From assembly GCA_963929865.1 (NCBI GenBank), contig CAWVKK010000016.1, forward strand, positions 1-39,739: a DNA stretch of 39,739 nt. Direction: 5' to 3'. Below the pieces are notes generated by a model. The model searched no databases. It was given only the letters and a program-made list of their open reading frames with translations, and was not told where the DNA came from. Positions 34,039 through 39,739 of this stretch are shown one piece after another. Within the stretch, counting starts at the first letter, position 1, and every line of letters starts with the position of its first letter. The position numbers and the translations under genes were made by a program. The DNA is from JAGZHZ01 sp963929865 (GTDB lineage Bacteria; Bacillota; Clostridia; Lachnospirales; Lachnospiraceae).

Positions 34039-34863
34039 TTACAGCTCCAGAGAGCGGAACCAGTATGTATAGAAATCCTCAAAGCCAAGAGACCGGTACA
34101 GATTCTTGGCGTTTGCGTTTCCCTGCACGACCTGAAGATATGCCTTAGAGGCGCCCTTTTTCTGCGCCTCCGATAAGATGGAGCTGCAGATGCAGCGGGC
34201 AAATCCCTTGCGGCGGCAGCTTGCGTCGACATAGATGGCGTAAAGACCGACATATCCCCGGTCTAAGATGCCCAGACCCGAGGCGACCATCCGCCCTTCG
34301 ATCTCAATGCAGGCCACGATCGTCTCCTTCGGAATGGCTTTAAACATAGACGGCACAATCCGCTGGAGCACAGGATCTGCAGTCCCGTTCAGGCGAAACA
34401 GAGACAAAATCCAGTCGTCAGTGATCGTATCCCGCAGCTGGACAATGATATCGCGGGGATAGTAAAGCGCTGAGGGAAGACCCGAGTTGCGGCCGTAAAA
34501 TTCATACTCCGAGGAGACGGCGGGGTAAGGGCGGAAGCGGCTCATAGGCATCGTCATCACCTCCGTCACATGGCGGATCTGATATCCTTTTTCTGAGAGC
34601 CGGTGGTCAAAGGAAGAGTCAATCAGAGGATTGATCTTGAAATTGACGGGGGTGTGATAATTGAGGTAAGCCGACTCGCAGTAGGCGATTTTCTCTTCCG
34701 TCGGGATCGAGGAAACGCCGATCTGCTCCACGCTGTTCGTTCGGTATGTGTAATTGTGGGAAAAGCGGATCAGCCAGCCGTCATACAGCTCGATCTTGTG
34801 GGAAGGCCAGGCGTTCAGAGAAATTTCTTCTAATAATCGGATTGTAGCGTTCTGCGTGATCAT
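34039..34863 (-). CDS. GNAT-family N-acetyltransferase
   Basis: 274-residue protein with the acetyltransferase fold in its C-terminal half: VGLYAIYVDASCRRKGFARCICSSIL contains the acetyl-CoA loop RRKGFA, and VVQGNANAKNLYRSLGFEDFYTYWF is the typical end. The N-terminal 130 residues are a second, degenerate GNAT-like half. AGGAG ends 3 nt before the ATG; a TTG codon immediately upstream is in frame but too close. It is the first gene of the operon with the methyltransferase and IIC genes. Acceptor unknown. Confidence 0.84.
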   Translation of the reverse strand: MITQNATIRLLEEISLNAWPSHKIELYDGWLIRFSHNYTYRTNSVEQIGVSSIPTEEKIAYCESAYLNYHTPVNFKINPLIDSSFDHRLSEKGYQIRHVTEVMTMPMSRFRPYPAVSSEYEFYGRNSGLPSALYYPRDIIVQLRDTITDDWILSLFRLNGTADPVLQRIVPSMFKAIPKETIVACIEIEGRMVASGLGILDRGYVGLYAIYVDASCRRKGFARCICSSILSEAQKKGASKAYLQVVQGNANAKNLYRSLGFEDFYTYWFRSLEL

Positions 34864-34907
34864 CAACTCCTGTTCCGGATGCGTTGCGTTTAAAAGTATC
34901 AGTGCCT

Positions 34908-34936
34908 ATTATAGGGCAAAGCAGGGGAAGATTCAA
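34908..34936 (-). promoter_or_regulatory. Promoter of the acetyltransferase-methyltransferase-IIC operon
   Basis: Minus strand TTGAAT (34936-34931), 17-bp spacer, TATAAT (34913-34908). Confidence 0.83.
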
Positions 34937-34981
34937 TCGGAAACTTGAGAAAAAAGGGAAAAAAAGAGGCGGATAAAATAT

Positions 34982-35009
34982 TTGACTTGAGAAACGGAAA
35001 TGATATAAT
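34982..35009 (+). promoter_or_regulatory. Promoter of proC
   Basis: TTGACT (34982-34987), 16-bp spacer, TATAAT (35004-35009) with extended -10 TGa. It is back to back with the divergent operon promoter. Confidence 0.87.
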
Positions 35010-35086
35010 ATGCTGGATACATGATCAAGTTTTCAGAGACAGCCGCAGGGCTGAGATACGAGAGAAAAGACAGAGGAGGAAAAGCG

Positions 35087-35881
35087 ATGAAGGTTGGATT
35101 CATCGGAGGCGGAAACATGGCGGCGGCGATGATAGGCGGCATTTTAAACCAAAAGATCGCCGGCGCTGAGGATATCATAGTCTCCACAAAGACACAGAAA
35201 AGTCTGGAGCGTGTCCGGCAGACTTACCGTGTTCGGACAACGCTGGATAACCGCGAGGTGGCGCACAACTGCGATATCCTGATTCTTGCCGTGAAACCGA
35301 AATTTTATGAGGAAGTGATCAAAGAGGTGAGAGATCAGATCCGCTGCGATCAGATCGTCGTGAGCATTGCGCCGGGCAAGACGCTGGAGTGGCTGGAGGA
35401 AACCGCGGGAAAACCGGTAAAGCTTGTGCGGTGTATGCCGAACACACCGGCGCTGGTCGGGGAAGGCATGACAGGCGTGTGCAGAAACGACCTCCTGACA
35501 GAGGAAGAGATGAAAGAGGTCTGCAGGCTTTTGGAGGGCTTTGGAAAAGTGGAGCTGGTGGAAGAATCCCTAATGGACACCGTCGTGTCGGTCAGCGGCA
35601 GCTCTCCGGCCTACGTTTTTTTATTCCTGGAGGCGATGGCGGACGCGGCTGTTGCGGACGGGATGCCCAGAGCGCAGGCTTACCGGATGGCGGCGCAGTC
35701 TGTCCTGGGCAGCGCAAAGATGCTTCTGGAGACGGGAAAGCATCCGGGAGAACTAAAAGACATGGTATGCTCGCCGGGAGGGACGACGATCGAGGCCGTC
35801 CGCGTCCTGGAGGAGAAGGGAATGCGCAGCGCAGTGATAGAAGCGATGAAGGCGTGCACAAAGAAAGCGAAAGGATGTTAG
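35087..35881 (+). CDS. proC: Pyrroline-5-carboxylate reductase
   Basis: 264-residue enzyme for the last step of proline synthesis, reducing P5C with NAD(P)H. The N-terminal Rossmann loop GFIGGGNMAAAMIGG, LILAVKPKFYEEV, VRCMPNTPALVGEGMTG and the dimer/active-site helix block around VSVSGSSPAYVFLFLEAMADAAV, ending in SPGGTTIEAV, are all family hallmarks. GAGGAGGAAAA precedes ATG 35087; the longer frame from 35021 has no binding site. The aminopeptidase gene follows by 6 bp, so peptide breakdown and proline synthesis may share a transcript. Confidence 0.95.
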   Translation: MKVGFIGGGNMAAAMIGGILNQKIAGAEDIIVSTKTQKSLERVRQTYRVRTTLDNREVAHNCDILILAVKPKFYEEVIKEVRDQIRCDQIVVSIAPGKTLEWLEETAGKPVKLVRCMPNTPALVGEGMTGVCRNDLLTEEEMKEVCRLLEGFGKVELVEESLMDTVVSVSGSSPAYVFLFLEAMADAAVADGMPRAQAYRMAAQSVLGSAKMLLETGKHPGELKDMVCSPGGTTIEAVRVLEEKGMRSAVIEAMKACTKKAKGC

Positions 35882-35887
35882 AAGAAA

Positions 35888-37270
35888 ATGTTGAGAGAAA
35901 ATGCATGGAAGAAATATGACAGCGAAAAGATGGAAAAAATGAACTCTTTCTGCGAGGCGTACAAACACTTTATCAGTACGTGCAAGACAGAAAGAGAGTG
36001 CGTCTCCTTTGCGGCAGAGGAGATTGAAAAAGCGGGATACCGCAATCTGAGAGAAGTGATCGAGCAGGGAGAAGAATTAAAGCCTCAGGACAAAGTGTAC
36101 GTCCAGCATATGGGCAAGGCGCTTGCCATGTTCCAGATCGGCGAGCTGCCGCTGGAGAAGGGGATGAATCTCTTAGGCGCGCATATCGATTCCCCGAGGC
36201 TTGACATCAAGCAGGACCCGATCTATGAGGAGGCGGATCTTGCGCTTTTGGACACGCATTACTACGGAGGCGTCAAAAAATATCAGTGGGTTGCGCTCCC
36301 TCTCGCGCTGCACGGCGTGGTGGTAAAAAAGGACGGAACGTCCATTCCGGTCGTAATCGGAGAGGATGAAAGCGACCCGGTTGTAGGCATCTCCGATCTC
36401 CTGATCCATCTCTCCCAAAAGCAGATGGAAAAACCGGCGAACAAGGTGATCGAAGGAGAAGACTTAAATATTCTGATCGGAAGCATTCCGCTGGAGGGCG
36501 AGGAGAAAGAGCCGGTGAAGGCACAGATCTTAAAAATTCTCTCCGAGAAATACGGCATCACAGAGGAAGATCTGACTTCCGCAGAGCTTGAAGCCGTGCC
36601 TGCGGGGAAAGCAAGAGATTACGGTCTGGACCGCAGCATGATCATGGGATATGGACAGGATGACAGAATCTGCGCGTATCCGTCTTATCAGGCAATGCTC
36701 TCCCTCGGAAAGGTAAAGAAGACGTGCGTCTGCCTCCTCGTCGACAAGGAGGAGATCGGAAGCGTCGGCGCGACCGGAATGCACTCCCGTTTTTTTGAGA
36801 ACGCGGTTGCCGAGATTTTAAACTGTATGGGAGAATACAGTGAACTCAAAGTGAGAAGAGCGCTCGCCAACTCAAAAATGCTCTCCTCTGATGTGAGCGC
36901 AGCTTTTGACCCGAACTATCCTTCCGTCATGGAAAAGAAGAACGCGGCGTATTTCGGAAAAGGGCTGACGATCAACAAATATACGGGATCGAGAGGAAAA
37001 TCCGGCTCCAACGATGCCAACGCCGAATATCTGGCGCAGATCCGAAGAGTCTTTGACGGCAACGACGTTGCCTACCAGACGGCAGAGCTTGGAAAGGTAG
37101 ACGAGGGCGGCGGCGGAACAATCGCCTACATTATGGCAAATTACGGGATGGACGTCGTAGACAGCGGCGTTGCCGTCCAGAACATGCACGCGCCGTGGGA
37201 GGTTGCAAGCAAGGTGGATATCTATGAGTCGTATCTGGGATACTGCGCGTTCTTAAGAGAGATGGAATAG
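35888..37270 (+). CDS. M18-family aminopeptidase
   Basis: 460-residue zinc aminopeptidase that removes N-terminal residues from peptides in the cytoplasm. Metal ligands and catalytic residues are visible in LLGAHIDSPRLD (His and Asp), VDKEEIGSVGATGMHS (catalytic Glu pair) and the C-terminal QNMHAPWEV (His). SGVAVQNMHAPWE is the M18 signature. The tetrahedral-domain segment runs roughly from residues 100 to 245. It lies 6 bp downstream of proC, with only a weak AGAAG upstream, which favours coupled translation. Confidence 0.93.
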   Translation: MLRENAWKKYDSEKMEKMNSFCEAYKHFISTCKTERECVSFAAEEIEKAGYRNLREVIEQGEELKPQDKVYVQHMGKALAMFQIGELPLEKGMNLLGAHIDSPRLDIKQDPIYEEADLALLDTHYYGGVKKYQWVALPLALHGVVVKKDGTSIPVVIGEDESDPVVGISDLLIHLSQKQMEKPANKVIEGEDLNILIGSIPLEGEEKEPVKAQILKILSEKYGITEEDLTSAELEAVPAGKARDYGLDRSMIMGYGQDDRICAYPSYQAMLSLGKVKKTCVCLLVDKEEIGSVGATGMHSRFFENAVAEILNCMGEYSELKVRRALANSKMLSSDVSAAFDPNYPSVMEKKNAAYFGKGLTINKYTGSRGKSGSNDANAEYLAQIRRVFDGNDVAYQTAELGKVDEGGGGTIAYIMANYGMDVVDSGVAVQNMHAPWEVASKVDIYESYLGYCAFLREME

Positions 37271-37377
37271 AGACACAGGCGCGGGGGAAAAAGGCGCAGA
37301 GAGCAAGATAAGAGAAAAGGGCAAAATAGTGTCAGGCAGGATGGCAAATTTAGAGATGAGATATCAAGATAGTAAGA

Positions 37378-37406
37378 TTGATGAGAGACAAAAAGGATGG
37401 TATCTT
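37378..37406 (+). promoter_or_regulatory. Promoter of the second esterase gene
   Basis: TTGATG (37378-37383), 17-bp spacer, TATCTT (37401-37406) with extended -10 TGg. It overlaps the start of the longer in-frame open frame and so favours ATG 37489. The rest of the 218-bp gap after the aminopeptidase gene shows nothing else. Confidence 0.55.
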
Positions 37407-37488
37407 ATGTTTAAATCACAGCAGTGAAAAACAGCAATCCTGTAAAGCAAAAAGCGATACAGTCAGCTCAGTATTGGAGGAGGAAAGT

Positions 37489-38838
37489 ATGAGAAGATTG
37501 AAAAAAGCGGGCGCTATTTTACCTATGACAGCAGCAATGCTCTCTGCCGTGCTTGCCCCTGTTTCCATGGCAGGCGCACAGGAGGCAGAAACTGTCAGTG
37601 CAGGCGTTGTCACAGAGGCAGATGGGGAATCAAAGACAGGCTACACGACAACCTTTACGTATATCGATGAGGAGGCGACAGACGTGCAGCTTGTCGGAGG
37701 ATTTCAGTTCTATGTAAAGAACGATCCAAATGTTTATGCGTCCGGATTTACTCTGGTAGCAAACGACAGCCTGGAAAATTATCTGTATAGCCCCGAAGAA
37801 TGGGAAAACGGACTGAATCTTTGCCATATCAATGACGCCGGATACGTCGGCGATATGACATATGACGAGGAGAGCGAATCGTGGACAATCAGCCTGAATC
37901 TGCCCGGAGGATCGTATCTGTATCAGTATCAGGTTTCCTACGACGGAGGAGAGACGTTTGAGGCGATTCCGGACCCGGGAAATCTGCCGGAGTGCAATGA
38001 GATGGGCGCGCATCAGATGAGAAGCAAATTTTATGTGCCGTACGATTCCGAAAAACAGTCACAGATCGATGACTGGAGCTGGCTGACGCCCGCCGAAAAC
38101 GAAGAAGACAGGGGCACGATTGTCTATGAGACTTATCCGGGAAGCCTTGGAAAAGAACAAAATGTAGAAATTTACCTGCCGGCCCACTATGACGCCCAGC
38201 GAGAAGAGCCGTATAAAGTCTTATATCTGTCGCATGGCGGCGGCGGAGAAGAAGGCGACTGGTTCCATCAGGGAAATGCGGCAAATATTGTAGACCGTCT
38301 TGCGGCAGAAGGGAAATGTGAAGAATTTATCATGGTCTGCATGAATAATGCGGAATACATCATAGAGGGCACAAGAGACTGGGACTTCGACGCTATCTTT
38401 GAGAATACGAGAGATTATCTGCTGCCTTATATCGAACAGAACTACAACGTTTCCACTGAGGTGGAGGACAGGGCGTATGCGGGGCTTTCAAACGGCGCCA
38501 AGACGACCACTATGATTTACTATAAGGATCCGGAGCTATTCGGATACTATGGAATGTTCAGCGGTTCAGCGGCGTGGGCGTGGCCGGAATTAGACGATTA
38601 CAGCGCGATGAAAGAGCCGAACATCTATCTCGCAGCAGGCTTTGCAGATCATCTGATGATGCAGAATACGTACCATACAGACGAAGACAAGACGTTAATG
38701 GGATTTAAAGAGCTTCTGGATGAAGCGGGCATTACGTTCAACCATGGAGGTCCGTATGTGACGGTACAGGGAGCGCATGACTGGTTTACATGGCCGCAGA
38801 TCTTAAAAGACTATGTGGAGACGACACTGTGGAAATAG
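37489..38838 (+). CDS. Secreted CE1-like carbohydrate esterase, paralog
   Basis: 449-residue secreted alpha/beta-hydrolase, clearly related to the product at 24243-25502: the shared blocks include EPYKVLYLSHGGGG, YNVS, FSGS and HDWFxWPQ. The signal peptide ends near AGAQ. The N-terminal beta-sandwich covers about 50-185. Nucleophile Ser334 lies in GLSNGAK (GLSMGG in the paralog), Asp387 and His430 complete a plausible triad. GGAGGAGG precedes ATG 37489. The variable regions between the lobes suggest a different substrate from the first copy. A truncated esterase tail follows on the same strand. Confidence 0.88.
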   Translation: MRRLKKAGAILPMTAAMLSAVLAPVSMAGAQEAETVSAGVVTEADGESKTGYTTTFTYIDEEATDVQLVGGFQFYVKNDPNVYASGFTLVANDSLENYLYSPEEWENGLNLCHINDAGYVGDMTYDEESESWTISLNLPGGSYLYQYQVSYDGGETFEAIPDPGNLPECNEMGAHQMRSKFYVPYDSEKQSQIDDWSWLTPAENEEDRGTIVYETYPGSLGKEQNVEIYLPAHYDAQREEPYKVLYLSHGGGGEEGDWFHQGNAANIVDRLAAEGKCEEFIMVCMNNAEYIIEGTRDWDFDAIFENTRDYLLPYIEQNYNVSTEVEDRAYAGLSNGAKTTTMIYYKDPELFGYYGMFSGSAAWAWPELDDYSAMKEPNIYLAAGFADHLMMQNTYHTDEDKTLMGFKELLDEAGITFNHGGPYVTVQGAHDWFTWPQILKDYVETTLWK

Positions 38839-38936
38839 TCTCAGATAAGCCGTTTAGATCACTATTTATGCCGCCAACTAAAAGGCGGCGGAAGGGAAAT
38901 CTCTATGAAGAGAAGGAAAACAATGCGCCGGTTTAC

Positions 38937-39413
38937 AATGGAACGGAAGAACAACTGGAAGAATCTGAAAAATACGGGCTGGCAGTTATTTCGATCGGAG
39001 GACTTCAGGATAAGTATTATCGTTTTAACCTGCAGCAGGGCGTAGATGAGACGTATGAGAAACATGCAGAAATTCTGGATGGAACAGACGGATGGAATAG
39101 GATGCTGAGAGCATGTGGAATTGAAGGCTATGAACTGACACCGGAGCAGGTTCGAGAAAACAGGGATTATTCTACAGAATTGATTCCAGCCTTAACAGGA
39201 TATGAATATGAAAACACAACGATTGATCACCGGACAAACAGCAGAACTTATGTCAGCACGATCACGAACACAGACGGTATCGTAACATTATGTCAGGTAC
39301 TTACAGAAAACCACGGACATATGCCAAGCGGATATGACGCAGAGTATGCCTGGAACTTCATGAAACATTTCAGCCGTGACCTGGAAACAGGAATGTTAGT
39401 CTATACGGAATAA
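38937..39413 (+). pseudogene. Orphan C-terminal fragment of an esterase-like gene
   Basis: An open frame of about 158 codons that resembles the second half of polyhydroxybutyrate-depolymerase/feruloyl-esterase-like hydrolases, ending in HGHMPSGYDAEYAWNFMKHFSRDLETG, where the His would be catalytic (quoted region: residues near the end; key words HMPSGYDAEYAW and FSRD). There is no signal peptide, no GxSxG nucleophile and no start codon with a binding site: the open frame runs back into the end of the preceding esterase in another frame. It is read as the remnant of a gene that lost its 5' part, possibly in a deletion next to the esterase. Confidence 0.66.
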
Positions 39414-39505
39414 AAATAGAGATCCGGCTGATAAACGGCATCCTGATCGCGCTGCCGGCGATTTCGGACTCTCAGATCTTTTCCGGGAAATAAATAATTC
39501 TAAAC

Positions 39506-39553
39506 AGGGGTCGGAGTGACTCATGAAAATCACTCCGATCCCTGAAGTTTTTT
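39506..39553 (+). terminator. Intrinsic terminator
   Basis: 14-bp stem AGGGGTCGGAGTGA (39506-39519) with TCACTCCGATCCCT (39530-39543), one G-U pair, then six T at 39548-39553. Likely the original end of the esterase-fragment gene. Confidence 0.8.
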
Positions 39554-39739
39554 CGCAAACCTGCTATTTACACAGGGGAAGAAAAAGAAGGCTTAGCTGA
39601 TAGAGGGATCCGAAAAATCTAAGCAAGGGAATTTTGCACCATAAAATTAAGAACTAAGACTTCCCATACTTAAAATGGGCTTTGCACCTTGAAAATTCAA
39701 TATTTCTGGCAACAAAATAGTGATTTATGCTCCTATAGA
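39554..39739. other. A+T-rich tail without recognised gene
   Basis: No open frame is seen. TTTGCACC occurs twice (around 39633 and 39680), and CCCAT/ATGGG form a short dyad (39664-39678). Nothing allows a function to be assigned. The region between 39414 and 39505 also shows nothing. Confidence 0.4.

Noticed and set aside
38905..39045. Short frame starting MKRRKTMRR after GAAGGGAAA
   Set aside because: A plausible binding site but the frame is out of phase with the esterase-like sequence and ends after about 46 codons.
39554..39739. Possible 16S-23S spacer because of the ACCTTGAAAATT stretch
   Set aside because: No rRNA end or tRNA is present on either side, and the match is too short to mean anything.

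Overview
The window looks like a chromosomal segment of a gut-type anaerobic Firmicute, most likely Lachnospiraceae (Clostridia). The evidence is indirect: roughly 50% G+C coding DNA with strong GGAGG-type ribosome binding sites, many intrinsic terminators, sigma-A promoters with extended -10 boxes, a minimal two-gene SufC/SufB-like cluster, a YesM/YesN sensor pair, an M18 aminopeptidase, and a very large BspA-type leucine-rich-repeat surface protein. No rRNA, tRNA, CRISPR array or complete insertion sequence was seen.

The most striking part is 3.5-12.1 kb. A 1543-bp segment (3634-5176) is bounded by perfect 20-bp inverted repeats and encodes a tyrosine recombinase whose stop codon lies inside the right repeat. 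Just inside the left repeat is a near-consensus promoter (TTGATT-17-TGtTAGAAT) pointing out of the segment. In the orientation given it fires leftward into an intrinsic terminator about 20 bp outside the repeat. If the segment inverts, the same promoter would face a 1847-residue secreted protein (signal peptide, Thr/Glu/Pro stalk, about 50 LRR_5 repeats, one BIG2-like and four FN3-like domains) and, with no terminator between, a following gene with three cysteine repeats and an AP2 domain. This is read as a self-contained invertible-promoter switch drawn in its OFF orientation. Recombination itself has not been shown.

Left of the switch (0.1-3.5 kb) is part of a peptide/nickel-type ABC importer: a lipoprotein binding protein and two ATPases, with permeases not visible. 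Right of it (12.1-16.7 kb) is a two-component system in one operon with an ABC exporter (two membrane subunits and an ATPase). Next come an OpgB/LtaS-like sulfatase-fold membrane enzyme, a potassium-channel-like protein and an ODP/MBL-fold protein (16.8-20.0 kb). On the minus strand (20.1-25.5 kb) lie an orphan sugar-binding protein, a YesM-type histidine kinase and a YesN-type regulator, laid out like the XylFII-LytS-YesN three-component sensors, preceded by a secreted CE1-like esterase. A paralogous esterase, followed by the orphan 3' end of another esterase-like gene, sits at 37.5-39.4 kb.

The rest is mostly housekeeping or single-function genes: a ZIP metal transporter, an old-yellow-enzyme flavoprotein, two GNAT acetyltransferases, the Suf pair with a DUF2752 protein, TcdA, a small Tyr/Gln/Asn-rich membrane protein, a solitary PTS IIC protein in an operon with an RNA-methyltransferase-like protein, ProC, and the M18 aminopeptidase. 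The last 180 bp are A+T-rich with no recognised function.
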